Positions 54,930 to 64,000 of a stretch of 64,000 nt of DNA are shown here, piece by piece. Origin of the DNA: Sarocladium kiliense (taxonomy: Eukaryota; Ascomycota; Sordariomycetes; Hypocreales; Sarocladiaceae); NCBI GenBank assembly GCA_030734395.1, contig JAUZTG010000044.1:124001-188000 (forward strand), read 5' to 3'. Made by a program: the position numbers and the translations under genes. The notes under the pieces were generated by a model. It was given only the letters and a program-made list of their open reading frames with translations. It made no database searches and was not told the origin of the DNA. How positions within the stretch are numbered: the first letter of the stretch is position 1; the number at the start of each line of letters is the position of its first letter.

Positions 54930-55460
54930 GAGCTTCTTGCACGGCGCGCTGCCCTTAGCGCCCCACCAGAACCAGCCGCCCTCAGCCTCATATAGTAGAC
55001 GCCAAAGTACTGGCACGCCGGCGGATTAGAGTTGTTTGAGCTAGGTGGCAATAGCCTTGATGTCTCTCACAAGGAGGTTGTAGTTGGTGCTGCCGGGGGA
55101 GTTGATGGCAGCCGCGACATCGAAGCTTGTAGCTTCGGTATAAAAGTTCGACCACCAGGGCTGCGCAGCCGAGTTGTACGATCCAACAGGGCTACCCCAG
55201 TGCCAGCAAAAGGTCACCATGGCCTTTCTGGGCGAATGCGATAGCCTCCTCAACAGTGGTGGGCGATGTTCTAAACGCGACTCGAGACTGGTTGATGACG
55301 CGGTCCTGTATTGCCCAAGGATCTCGGTTTGTTCCATGAATCTGATGGCTTTCGCGGCTGCTTTGCGCTCGTTCAGCAGGGCCCGGAGGTTGTGTCGCCA
55401 TGGGATGGTTCCGAGTTCTCGTCGCCGAAGTTGTCGAAATTGGCGGCATCGCATCAGCAC
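54930..55460 (-). pseudogene. GH26 beta-mannanase remnant
   Basis: Minus-strand blocks match fungal family-26 endo-mannanases (secreted hemicellulose hydrolases): TSPTTVEEAIAFAQKG, then in another frame MVTFCWHWGSPVGSY, WWSNFYTEATSFD, YNLLVRDIKAIAT, and finally VPVLWRLLYEAEGGWFWWGAKG. Two in-frame stops (TAG and TAA) stand where family members have Gln, between IKAIAT and SAGVPVLWR; both fit C-to-T changes of CAG and CAA. One frameshift lies near 55225. The RPLHEA acid/base motif reads RLLYEA, and family similarity ends at CKKL (54930), so the C-terminal half, including the nucleophile, is absent. Confidence 0.75.
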
Positions 55461-55758
55461 GGGCGATACCGTTTGTCGTCCCTAGCACATCATTTCTACA
55501 GACATCAAGGCTCCAAGATGGAAGCCACCGTTCACTTAGGGCCAACCTGGTCGCACTCATATCTCACAGACAGACTTCCTCAAAGGACTTCAGGTGTTTC
55601 GTTGGAGAACAATCAATATCGTAGTCTGTCGCAACAGGAAGCTGCACCCGTTGAATTTCTCGGAAATCTGGACCAAAGAGGTGCAACGAGCTCAAACCAA
55701 ATCGCACCTGCGCTCAGTCAAAACGATGTTCCCCTTCGAAGGAAGAGACTGGCTCATT

Positions 55759-56118
55759 TTAACCTGAGTGAGAGCCGATCGCCATGGGCGTTTCAGGCAT
55801 GCTTATGCAATTGCCGATTTTGAATTTCCCATCGCCGGTATGTCCATCTACCCTCCGGGAAAAAATGATAGCAACACCTCCCCCGTTGGAGCAGTAGTTA
55901 AACCTCCAGAAGGTGCCAACCTGGCGGAAGGCGCCGTGGTTGAGAAGTCGGAACGACCGCATCGGACTTAGAATGTTGCTGTCGCGGCATGTATTGTCCC
56001 AGATGTTGATCTCCTGATTGGCTCCAGTGCAGCCATTTCCAGAGAAAGCTCGAATCTTGAAGGCCTCGACGCCCGAGGTCGTAGCCAGGATAGCAATAAA
56101 GGCCTTGGTGACATGCAT
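55759..56118 (-). CDS. Small secreted cysteine-containing protein
   Basis: 119 residues from the ATG at 56118. Residues 1-19 (MHVTKAFIAILATTSGVEA) are a good signal peptide with an A-x-A-like cleavage site. The mature part of about 100 residues has four Cys (near 30, 44, 77 and 103), enough for two disulphides, and is rich in Gly and aromatic residues (FSGNGCTGANQEINIWDN, VGTFWRFNYC). No enzyme motif is seen. Size, secretion and cysteines fit the loose class of fungal small secreted proteins, which includes effectors and antimicrobial proteins; no function can be assigned. A TATAAATA box lies about 100 bp upstream (56217-56224). It is flanked by two hydrolase remnants, and its own frame is intact. 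Confidence 0.7.
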   Translation of the reverse strand: MHVTKAFIAILATTSGVEAFKIRAFSGNGCTGANQEINIWDNTCRDSNILSPMRSFRLLNHGAFRQVGTFWRFNYCSNGGGVAIIFSRRVDGHTGDGKFKIGNCISMPETPMAIGSHSG

Positions 56119-56689
56119 GATTGCAGTTGGGTTCGGGGCAGATGTCTAGTTCGGAAGTGCTGGTGTTTGTAAATCAATGGGATGATTTGAACTGCTTAAA
56201 CGAGAAATTGGCAAGTTATTTATACCCGGAGCCAGAGGGTGCGTGAAAACCACTTAACACTGCTGTCGAATCACCGTTCCTTACTGCTCACGCAGAGACT
56301 CTGCCGCACAAGTGCATGTGGCGTGGCTTTTGGTGAGAGCACGACAAGACTTGGCGGGCTGCCTCGGGCGACGTCGGGCGACGTCGGGCGAACCCAGAGG
56401 CAATCGCGCTGTATATCACAGATGCACCTGGATGTTGCATGGGGGCTGGGGTTACATAAATTATAATATTATTATATATAACCCTAAACAGCGCGTTTAC
56501 ATCTCTAGGCTATAATAGTAATATATTTTTTATGCTGAAGAGTTCCTAAGAAGCTTCACTTATAGTATATACACCTAATAGATAGCCGTAAACAGCTCAC
56601 AGCGAATATAGTAAATTCGTTGATTAATGCTTGGAATGAGTTTGCAAAGCGATGTGCTATGCTAAACAATAGAAGCTTGACTCTTGCCT
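56119..56689. other. Promoter of the small secreted protein gene and an AT-rich patch
   Basis: Includes GTCGGGCGAC repeated in tandem at about 56373-56392, and an AT-rich stretch at 56455-56620, clearly below the local GC content. No gene seen. Confidence 0.45.
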
Positions 56690-57260
56690 TAAGTAATTGC
56701 CGCATCAGGCGTCGGCCACGGGCTAAGCCAGCAATGTCTACTGTAGGCAACTCCAAGCTTGCGCCGTCCGATCCACCAATAGTAATGATATGCTCCGTTC
56801 TGACCTTTTTGCTTGCAAAGAATGGATTCTGGTCTGTACCTGGATGGACTGCGAATAGAGGATAGTTGCTGGAACACATTTGCAATTGGATCCTGTGTCC
56901 TGTGCGGAAGCGATACGCATTATCAAACATCCTGATGCGCGCAGTTGTCCTGTTTTCTTTCGGAGGAGATCTCAGCCCCAAGAGATTGGTCGCGTAGTCC
57001 CGTCAAGACTAACGTCTTGCAGCGAGGTGAAGAGATGTGTGTTCGATGTCGGGTAGCTGATGTTAGCCGTGAGCATAGGCTGGCCCACAAAGACTAGGTC
57101 ATCGGAGAGGGGGCTCAGTGCGAAATGTGAGGACATCCATTCTAAGGTGAGAAAGACGGATTGCTCTCCGCGTTCCGCCTTGGGCGGCGCGGATCCTCAA
57201 CCAGAGGATATGATCAGCTTCATCGTCACCAGGAGTTCAACATGGACGGAACCCGGCGAA
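56690..57260 (-). pseudogene. CocE/NonD-type hydrolase, C-terminal remnant
   Basis: Minus-strand blocks match the C-terminal beta-sandwich of CocE/NonD acyl esterases and X-Pro dipeptidyl-peptidases (peptidase S15 family): MDVLTFRTEP, then in a second frame LSDDLVFVGQPMLTANIS and DVSLDGTTRPISWG, and in a third MFDNAYRFRTGHRIQLQM. Frames change at a CCCC run (about 57113) and at a GGGG run (about 56978). The alpha/beta-hydrolase domain with the catalytic Ser is not found upstream. This is a decayed 3' fragment. Confidence 0.65.
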
Positions 57261-57839
57261 CTGTCGAGCTCTAATCACAGACCTGCTTCCAACGGGTCTC
57301 GGCTGATGGCATACGATCCATAGAGATGGTGTTCATCTTCGATAGCCACAACCGAGCGCTGAGAGGGTTGGCTAAACTGAAACATGGCCAGCATGCTGGA
57401 GCTGGCTCCTACATGCCTAGCGGCAAGAGTGGCTGGGGTTGCTGTGGCCTGGAGCAGAATCGATGGCTCGGATCTGTGTTGAGATGGGCGAGTTGGGCTG
57501 TCAATGGGCTGCCAGTTTTGAGCTAGCTCAAGTCTGTGGCTAGCCATTAGATGTCAGCCACAGACGCGTCTCTCACGTGACCCTATTCATATGTAGGGGC
57601 AAAGGCGGCAAAGGCGAACTAACTTACTGTATTGAGAACAATGGAAGAGGGACAAGATCCGATTCTCTCCTCGCGTTTCATAAGCACTGACCCCCTACAC
57701 GGCCATCCCCTTATATGGCTATCCCCTTACATGGCTAGCCTCTCTTATGGTCCAGAAATGTCACAAAATGTTAGGGGATCTCACTGATACCGGTATGCCA
57801 CAAGCGAGTCATGGAGCTTCCGAAGTTCCACCTGCCTGA
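57261..57839. other. Intergenic
   Basis: No gene. A short duplicated ATGGCTATCCCCTTA-like unit lies at about 57703-57735. Confidence 0.4.
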
Positions 57840-58206
57840 GCTAACATTAGATAACGTGCGTCATCTGGCTCAGGCTCAGTTCGGCTTGAGCTATGTAGCT
57901 TAGGCATGATTCAGCGCAGGCTTTCTGGGTCAGGCTTGGTTCGCCTCGAGCTCTGTAGCTCAGGCACGAGTTAGCGCAGGCCATTTAGCTTAGGCTATTT
58001 GGCTAACGTATACTCGCGCAGGAGATCCAGCTCACGCAGCTCGGCTGGAGCTCACTCGCGCGGGCCTTTTAGCCCCGGCCGAAGTTGGCGAAGGCCAGGC
58101 AGCTTAGGCTTAGTTCGGCTCGAGCTATGTAGCTCAGGCACGATTCGGCGCAGGTGATCGAGCTTAGGTACAGCTCAGCGTAGGCTATCTGGCCCAGACT
58201 ACTTTG
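57840..58206. repeat. Degenerate tandem array of AGCTCAGGC-type units
   Basis: A unit of roughly 55-60 bp recurs about five to six times with divergence. Its core pattern is GTTCGGCTCGAGCTATGTAG followed by CT(C/T)AGGCACGATTCGGCGCAGG. The clearest copies are near 57880, 57940 and 58110. No open frame explains it. It abuts the 3' tail of the LINE. Confidence 0.6.
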
Positions 58207-58518
58207 GCTGATTGATTGATTGATTGATTGATTGATTCATAGACTGTCCCAGCCGCCTTTACCGGCAGCTATGCAGCAGTACAACTATAAATACAAGGTC
58301 GAGGCCGCCCATCGTCGGCTCTCAGGTCTGACTTCCACCCCACCATGAAATGTCCTGCGCCAACAGGCTGTTCACTTATCGAGTATCATCTTCCTGTCTA
58401 CCTCTGGTGGGCAGCCTCTTCCTGGTTTGTATCTACAGCTATTGAACTCGTTCAGTGTCTCTGACTTGTCCGGCCCTTCCCAGCCTTCCTTTGCTTCTGT
58501 TTGACAGTAATCACTCGT

Positions 58519-61500
58519 CTACGCTGAGTATGTGAGTACGGTGGATGGTACCGCCTTGAATTGCTTCAATAGGCCCGTCCTTATCATCATCTTTGCTGCT
58601 TGGACTGCTTTTGACGAGCTTCCGAGAATGCGTTTGATGTCAACGCATGGTTGTTTGCCTGCCCACATTTTGTGTCTTTCTTCTGTCCAGTGACGGCACT
58701 CCAGGAGGACATGCCGCACCGTCTGTGGGCCATAGCCGCATTCGCATTTGTCCGTGTCTGCTTTGTTGATGCTGGCGAGATACGCCCGCAGGCCGATCTT
58801 GCCGGTGCGCATCTGTGTAATGACAGAGCTGATCGCTCTGTGTGTTCCGGCATGGAGGTCGAGGGTCGCTTTCCCTGGTTTGACGCCAAGCTTGAACAGG
58901 TCTCTGCCATGCTTGGCCTTCTCCCAGGACGCCTTCCACTCGACCTTCATGGTTTTGCGGACAGTCGCCTTGGTTGTCGCAATGAGGGTCCTGAGGGTCT
59001 CCGGTTCTAGTCCTTCCGGGTGGTGCTCGGCCGCTTCCTTGGCTGCTTGGTCTGCTGCTTCGTTTCCGGGGACTCCCACATGTGCTGGAATCCATCGGAA
59101 CTCAATATTCCATCCGAGGCTGCGGAGCTGGTCGAGGATTCGAACGGCCTCAACGAGTATGTATTGGCCTGACGGTGTTTTTGGGTTTCGGAGGGCTTGC
59201 ATGGCGGCCTGGTTGTCGGTGAAGATGGCGCATTTACGGATAGTTGCATGAGCTGTCTGCATTTCTAGTAGTATCTCCAATGCAAGAACCAGGCCCCTGA
59301 GTTCCGCAGAGTACACCGTCGACGTAGCAGACGTGCCCATGTACTGTGTTCGTTTCGCGTCACTGCCATCAGGCCGTATCCCCAGAGCGACTGCTGCAGC
59401 TCCCACGTGACCGTTGATGCCGCTTCCATCCGTATAGATGCGAATCTTATCCGTAGCAGTTGCATCGTGTTCCTTGATTGCCTCCTCTGATGATGCGGCG
59501 ATGTAGACTGAAGGCGGTGTCCACCAAGGTGGCACGACGTGCGGGATGCGTTTCTCGAGCCGGTCCACCTGTAGGTCGTACTTGCGCGCCAGCATGCTTG
59601 AAAGTTGGTCGAGAGGACTTTGCAGCTCGCTCCGAACCCCATCCCTGGACGTAGCCATGTCGACGGACGTGGGGCTGGTCCTGATGCGCAACGTGGTCTC
59701 AAGTGCTGTTTGTTCCATCTGCTGTATTATAGGGAGCAGGTGCGCTTCAACGTCGACCGCAGCCCCTGCCGTTGTCCGGAATGCGCCTGTGATGGTCTGG
59801 GCTGCTCGTCTTTGGATCCTCTGCATTGCACTGATCATCGCACTCCCTCTTCCAGATCGTTCGTTGCCTGGTACATGCCATGCGGAACATCCATACAACA
59901 TCTGAGGCACGATCATGGCTCGGTAAACTTGTCGAAGGTTGACCATCCCCGTTCCCCATGTTGACGAAGCCAGGGCTGACAGAGCAGACAATCGCTTCGT
60001 CGCAGCCGCTTCCATCTTCTCGCGGTGAGGGCCCCACTGGAGTCTGGTGTCCAGCTGGACTCCAAGATAACGGCAGTACCGTGAGGCTTTGATCGTGGCT
60101 TGCGGGAGGCGGAGAGCGTGTGTAGTGTTAAGCTTAGGATCTCTGGTGAAATGAACAAGCTCGTATTTCGCCGGAGCGAATTGTGACCCATGCTTCGATG
60201 CCCAGTCTTCAGCCTTCCGGTGAATAGCCTTCAGGGTCTTGCAGTTACGAGGCGCTGTCGGGCCGATCGCCAGGATTGATGCATCATCAATGTATCCGAC
60301 CGCTTCCGTTTCGCATCCACGATCGTCCCCTTCATCTTGCTCCTCCGTCTTGCATGCTTCGATGAGATCTGCGTTGTAGAACAGATATAGAATCGGCGAG
60401 ATACGTGAACCTTGCGGGATACCTATCTGGATAGCCGTCGACGGGTCCGTGTACTCCTGGAACTTGAGGCTTGTGGATCGGTTGGTGAGAAATGAGGCGA
60501 CCCAGTTCACAATTTTCTGGCTGACACAGCGTTTCCTCAGGTTATGCAGCAGCCTTTCCTTGCATACGTTATCGTATGCTCCGGACACATCGAGTAGCAA
60601 CAGCGACGCTACCTTACCCTCAGACCAAGCTCGGTGTATGCATTGGAGAAGAAAGTGCATGGCGTGTTCTGTAGATGCGAGTTTTCGTCCTCCCGTGTGA
60701 CGGCTGGGGAGAAGCCCATAGGTGTCCGCCAGGTAGGCCAAGCGGTTCGCTATGACGGCTTCCAGGGCTTTCCCCAGCGTGTTGAGGAGAGCAATTGGCC
60801 TGTATGCCTTCGGTTGGGCGTAATCGTCTTTGCCCGGTTTTCGAAGCACCACCGTGATGGCATCCCGAAAATGCGCTGGGCAGTAGCCTAGCCGGAGGCA
60901 TGCATTGAAGAGTGTTTGGAGACGCGGAAGAATGATATCCATGACTTGTTGCAGAATTCCATTGGTGATTCCGTCACCTCCTGGCGCCTTGTTAGGAGAG
61001 GTCCCGCGTATCGCTTTCTCTATCTCCGGTCCCGTGATGTCCGGGCATTCAATATCCGGGGGATATTGATATCCTTCGATATCGGATAGGTCCGCTCTTG
61101 CTGGGGGCGGGAAAAGGGCCTGACGAAGCAGCTGAGCCTTCTCCTGTGGTTCGTGGGCAAGCTCCCCGTTCGGCTTCACTAGCGGAGGTGTGCACGCAGG
61201 TGTCGTGCTGCCTCTATTCTTAGCCCACTTGACTAGGTTCCAGAGTCCCGATTGTGACGCGGATGCCTCCTCAACCCTCTGGCGATGGGTATTGCGCAGA
61301 AGTTTTTGTATGTGCCTGCCCTTCTTGTTACGTGCTTGTCTGTAAGCTTCGTAGTCGTCTTCCTGTCTCGTTCTTTGCCATCTCCGGCGGAGCTGCTGGA
61401 CCTCTGAACAGATATCTTTGCACTCTTGGTCGAAACCTGCAATTGAGTGAGGGGATGGGTTTGACCACGGTGTCGACATCTCGATGCCGTCTTTCAATGC

Positions 61501-62352
61501 GCCAATGATCGAAGAGACCGCTTTATCAATGCTCTGCTCATCGCTTAGTGTTCCAACGTCATTTTCTTCAAGGTGGTCCTTGACCGTCTGTCGGAGTGCA
61601 ATCGGGTCCGTCTTTGCCCATAGCCGCTTTCTCATCGGAGCGGCTGGTTTCCATTTCCAGTCAAGGGCTAGGGCGATCGGGAGGTGGTCCGAGTCGCAGT
61701 CCAGATCCCTATCGACCCTGCAGTGGACTACACAGGATGCCAGGTCCTCCGTGGCAAATGTTAGATCGATTGTGGATTCTCCGTCTTTCCATCGGTGGGT
61801 CGGCGTCCCGGGTACTGTTAGAAGGTGTAGTTGAAAGTCCTCGATGATGGAAAGGAGTTGATTCGCACTGGATCTGTCGTTGATGCGTCGACCTGTTCCC
61901 GACCATAATGGATGGTGTATGTTGAAGTCTCCAACTATGACCGCCTCGTCGCATGCGTCTATCTTGCCAATCGCCTCGCTTAGTGTGAACAGCGTGTCGG
62001 TTCCCCCTTCGTTGTAGACATTTACGATCTGAACTGTCTTTCCGGATCGGGGTTCGCGTATTCGCAATGATATGATGTCCTTGGAGATATACGAGACACT
62101 CCAGGTAGCCGCGTCGATACGCTTGTTGATGTAGTAGCACACTCTCGTCCCGCCGTCAGCGAGGTACATCAGGTGGAAGTGTGTCTTGAGTGGGTGGTAT
62201 GTTGTGTCGATGAATGGATTACGCCAGGGTTCTTGGATTGCCAAGATGTCGTACTCGAGAGTCTTGCTGTTTCGAAAAAGGCTCGCTAGGACGACATCTC
62301 TCGACTTCTGGACGTTGTACTGCAAAATGCGTAGAGTCTGAGGGCTTGTCAT
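58519..62352 (-). CDS. LINE ORF2: endonuclease, reverse transcriptase, RNase H
   Basis: 1277 residues, uninterrupted. Residues 1 to about 230 form an apurinic-type endonuclease (ILQYNVQKS, AIQEPW, GDFNIHHPLW, SDHLPIAL). A reverse transcriptase occupies about 440-750, with SPNKAPGGDGI, SGAYDNV, GIPQGSRISPILY and the catalytic GYIDDASIL (about residue 685). RNase H follows at about 965-1110 (IYTDGSG, AELRGLVLAL, FTDNQAAMQAL, HVGVPGNEAAD). A zinc-binding-like tail (KCECGYGPQTVRHVLLECRHW) closes the protein, as in Tad and I-type elements. The start codon overlaps the ORF1 stop in the sequence ATGA, suggesting termination-reinitiation for ORF2 translation. Confidence 0.93.
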   Translation of the reverse strand: MTSPQTLRILQYNVQKSRDVVLASLFRNSKTLEYDILAIQEPWRNPFIDTTYHPLKTHFHLMYLADGGTRVCYYINKRIDAATWSVSYISKDIISLRIREPRSGKTVQIVNVYNEGGTDTLFTLSEAIGKIDACDEAVIVGDFNIHHPLWSGTGRRINDRSSANQLLSIIEDFQLHLLTVPGTPTHRWKDGESTIDLTFATEDLASCVVHCRVDRDLDCDSDHLPIALALDWKWKPAAPMRKRLWAKTDPIALRQTVKDHLEENDVGTLSDEQSIDKAVSSIIGALKDGIEMSTPWSNPSPHSIAGFDQECKDICSEVQQLRRRWQRTRQEDDYEAYRQARNKKGRHIQKLLRNTHRQRVEEASASQSGLWNLVKWAKNRGSTTPACTPPLVKPNGELAHEPQEKAQLLRQALFPPPARADLSDIEGYQYPPDIECPDITGPEIEKAIRGTSPNKAPGGDGITNGILQQVMDIILPRLQTLFNACLRLGYCPAHFRDAITVVLRKPGKDDYAQPKAYRPIALLNTLGKALEAVIANRLAYLADTYGLLPSRHTGGRKLASTEHAMHFLLQCIHRAWSEGKVASLLLLDVSGAYDNVCKERLLHNLRKRCVSQKIVNWVASFLTNRSTSLKFQEYTDPSTAIQIGIPQGSRISPILYLFYNADLIEACKTEEQDEGDDRGCETEAVGYIDDASILAIGPTAPRNCKTLKAIHRKAEDWASKHGSQFAPAKYELVHFTRDPKLNTTHALRLPQATIKASRYCRYLGVQLDTRLQWGPHREKMEAAATKRLSALSALASSTWGTGMVNLRQVYRAMIVPQMLYGCSAWHVPGNERSGRGSAMISAMQRIQRRAAQTITGAFRTTAGAAVDVEAHLLPIIQQMEQTALETTLRIRTSPTSVDMATSRDGVRSELQSPLDQLSSMLARKYDLQVDRLEKRIPHVVPPWWTPPSVYIAASSEEAIKEHDATATDKIRIYTDGSGINGHVGAAAVALGIRPDGSDAKRTQYMGTSATSTVYSAELRGLVLALEILLEMQTAHATIRKCAIFTDNQAAMQALRNPKTPSGQYILVEAVRILDQLRSLGWNIEFRWIPAHVGVPGNEAADQAAKEAAEHHPEGLEPETLRTLIATTKATVRKTMKVEWKASWEKAKHGRDLFKLGVKPGKATLDLHAGTHRAISSVITQMRTGKIGLRAYLASINKADTDKCECGYGPQTVRHVLLECRHWTEERHKMWAGKQPCVDIKRILGSSSKAVQAAKMMIRTGLLKQFKAVPSTVLTYSA

Positions 62353-63986
62353 AGAGACGGTGCTGCGTCGATGCTGTCAGTGGGTCGAATTGTCCTGGTC
62401 CCCTCCGTGTTGCCCTTCGCGGTCCACCTGGGGATGAGGGAATGGAGACTTTTTCGCGGTTCGTAAACTACCGTCAGGTTTCTGCCCCCATACTTTCTTC
62501 CTATGTGTCTGCGCAACTCAGCTGCAAATGTGAAGTACTTGCCGCAGTACATGCAGTTCTTCATGCACTTCGCGATTACTAGGTCGGCATCTTGCGTTGG
62601 CCAGTTGTTGTAGATCTCCTGATGTTCAGGGCACTGGCATGCTCTGAATAAGGTTCCCTGGCTGGTCCGTGGCTCTGTAGCCACTGAAGTCATCGGAGAA
62701 GGATCCGGTCCTTCATCCACAATTCCCGCGGCATTCAGCCAGTTGCCGTCATTCGAAGCGTCAAACTCAGACAGCCACGCGTCTGCTGCTTGCAGTGATA
62801 GACCCTCTATGCCTTCCAGGGGGTACACTGATGTGTACTGCTCGCTCTCTTGCCCAGCGCCCGTACTTAGATGGGAATCCACGGCGCCATCAAGTTGGGT
62901 GTGCCTTGAGTGATGACTTTGCCGAGCGTCTTCTGACTGCGGGACCGGGGGTCCTTCTTCACTCTCCCCTGCTGGCGGTGTGACCAAGATTTGAATCCCT
63001 GGTGCTCCCATGGTTCCAAGATTACCGGCTGGTTGCTGTTGCTGTGCGGGCTCCGCAGTGTGGGTCGGCCTGGGCTCCGGTATTGTTGTCGCTGCGAGGT
63101 CTTCCGTTCGTTGATCGTCCGTCACGGTGACTGGTTCGTTTACCTCGACGCCCACACGATTGTCGCGTGCGTGCTGTGTTGGCTCCCCGGGTGTGTCTCT
63201 CATAGGTACGTGCCAGTAGATGCTGCGAGCATCCTTTGCTTGCTCGATGCGTTTCAGTTCTTTCTTTCTCGCTGGGCAGGCATTGCTCCATGCAGTATGA
63301 CCGTCTTTGCAAACCGCACATCGAGGAGTGAATCCCTCCACTCCCCTATGTCGGCAGTGTTTAGTCTCGTGATGCTCATTGCAATAGCCGCAAACTTGGG
63401 ATGCGTTACATTGAGTGGTAATGTGACCGTAATTGTAGCAACGGAAGCATTGCTTGATTCTGCAGGCCCGATCGTAGAGTTGACACTGGTGTATCTGGCC
63501 CTCCCATGCCATGCCAGCGTATATCATGGCATTCGCCATCCTTGGATCTGTGAATTCCACAACTATGGAGGACGCTCGTTTGAGCTCTCCCTCCTTCGTA
63601 AGCCATCCGACATGGGATATCTTTGCTTGAGGAATGACCGTGTGATTGTTTACGAGTATCTGTTCAAAGGTTGCCTTCTGATCCTTCATGTTGATCGAGT
63701 TGGTTGGGATGCCATGGGCAATTACCCCATAGGTAGGCACGATGACTTCCGCATGTTCGCCGAGTCCGCCGAGCCACCCCGGGCTCTCCTTCAGCTTTGC
63801 AGCTTCAGCGGTGGTGCTGGTGAAGATCTGTATGTCGCCGCTCTTTAGCTGGTATGCGGCGACCACTTTTACCGTTTTCGTTCCTGCGTGGTTCCGAATG
63901 GATGTTGTCACTTGCTGTCGTACCCATGCTGCAGAATGGGTCCGATAACGTTCCGTAGCTCTATGGTCCTTGAGCTTGACCGTCAC
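62349..63986 (-). CDS. LINE ORF1: nucleic-acid-binding protein
   Basis: 545 residues from the ATG at 63986; an earlier start beyond the window cannot be excluded. Residues about 35-170 are a globular region. A cluster of CCHC-type knuckles follows (CFRCYNYGHITTQC, then CGYCNEHHETKHC, then CAVCKDGHTAWSNAC). The remainder is low complexity (Gln, Thr, Pro) with a further C-x2-C...H zinc-finger-like element near the C-terminus (CMYCGKYFTFAAELRRH). The layout is that of Gag-like ORF1 proteins of Tad and Jockey-type LINEs, which bind element RNA. It is uninterrupted and ends overlapping ORF2. Confidence 0.9.
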   Translation of the reverse strand: MTVKLKDHRATERYRTHSAAWVRQQVTTSIRNHAGTKTVKVVAAYQLKSGDIQIFTSTTAEAAKLKESPGWLGGLGEHAEVIVPTYGVIAHGIPTNSINMKDQKATFEQILVNNHTVIPQAKISHVGWLTKEGELKRASSIVVEFTDPRMANAMIYAGMAWEGQIHQCQLYDRACRIKQCFRCYNYGHITTQCNASQVCGYCNEHHETKHCRHRGVEGFTPRCAVCKDGHTAWSNACPARKKELKRIEQAKDARSIYWHVPMRDTPGEPTQHARDNRVGVEVNEPVTVTDDQRTEDLAATTIPEPRPTHTAEPAQQQQPAGNLGTMGAPGIQILVTPPAGESEEGPPVPQSEDARQSHHSRHTQLDGAVDSHLSTGAGQESEQYTSVYPLEGIEGLSLQAADAWLSEFDASNDGNWLNAAGIVDEGPDPSPMTSVATEPRTSQGTLFRACQCPEHQEIYNNWPTQDADLVIAKCMKNCMYCGKYFTFAAELRRHIGRKYGGRNLTVVYEPRKSLHSLIPRWTAKGNTEGTRTIRPTDSIDAAPSL

Positions 63987-64000
63987 TGCCCTGTCTTTAT

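Larger units (their letters stand above)
58207..64000 (-). mobile_element. Tad-like non-LTR retrotransposon (LINE), 5' end outside the window
   Basis: A two-ORF LINE on the minus strand with both reading frames open. On its own strand the 3' end terminates in a tetranucleotide tail, about seven ATCA units (58209-58237), instead of poly(A). The 3' UTR is about 280 bp (58518-58238). The element enters from the right window edge, so the promoter and 5' UTR are not visible. A 5'-truncated relative lies at 29.6-30.2 kb. Intact frames and the clean tail suggest recent activity. Confidence 0.88.

Noticed and set aside
1..64000. CRISPR array, prophage, riboswitch or bacterial operon features
   Set aside because: No such structure was seen, and the intron-rich fungal genes make bacterial feature types inapplicable.
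1..64000. tRNA or rRNA genes
   Set aside because: I scanned for obvious T-arm motifs and conserved rRNA stretches by eye and found none convincing; a covariance-model scan could still find one.

Overview
The window is nuclear DNA of a filamentous ascomycete (Pezizomycotina, most likely Sordariomycetes; genus not determined). Support: many 44-90 bp GT-AG introns with CTAAC/CTGAC-like branch sites, two Zn2Cys6 transcription factors, a secreted catalase-peroxidase, an ENA-type Na+-ATPase, a fungal TRK K+ transporter, and fungal hAT, Fot/pogo and Tad-like LINE elements. Genes are intron-split, so most exon joins below were read from the sequence and checked for frame.

Layout. 0-5.5 kb: a SWIB-domain remnant, a broken BCS1-like AAA ATPase and a divergent acidic protein of unknown function. 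5.5-13.2 kb: a complete but frame-broken Fot/pogo element (5506-7350), a Zn2Cys6 regulator, and a complete but frame-broken hAT element (10286-13159). 13.2-19 kb: a divergent pair, extracellular catalase-peroxidase (minus) and a secreted GMC oxidoreductase (plus), sharing an 864-bp promoter. 19-27.1 kb: a transposon nest: a truncated hAT, an intact hAT (21094-24452), a small gene for a styrene-oxide-isomerase-like membrane protein, and a second Fot/pogo element (25244-27136). 27.6-54.5 kb: several membrane-transport and regulatory genes, with a strong cation/phosphate theme: a PHO89-type Na+/phosphate symporter, a bHLH factor, a dead HAL4/SAT4-type kinase, a dead ENA Na+-ATPase, a RING-H2 protein, a TRK K+ transporter, an arrestin-like protein, a dead VPS53 fused to a bZIP scrap, a Zn2Cys6 factor, and an intact ENA Na+-ATPase. 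54.9-58.2 kb: remnants of a GH26 mannanase and a CocE/NonD hydrolase around a small secreted cysteine protein, then a degenerate tandem-repeat array. 58.2-64 kb: an apparently intact two-ORF LINE on the minus strand that runs off the window end.

How it fits together. PHO89 imports Na+ with phosphate, ENA pumps Na+ out, TRK imports K+, and the yeast kinases HAL4/HAL5 activate TRK, so the 27.6-54.5 kb part looks like a Na+/K+ homeostasis neighbourhood in which one ENA copy and the kinase have died. The GMC/catalase-peroxidase pair could make and remove extracellular H2O2. Many genes carry one-base frame breaks or nonsense codons. Some may be assembly errors, but several loci are plainly pseudogenes. 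All functions are inferred from motifs recognised by eye; no database search was run.
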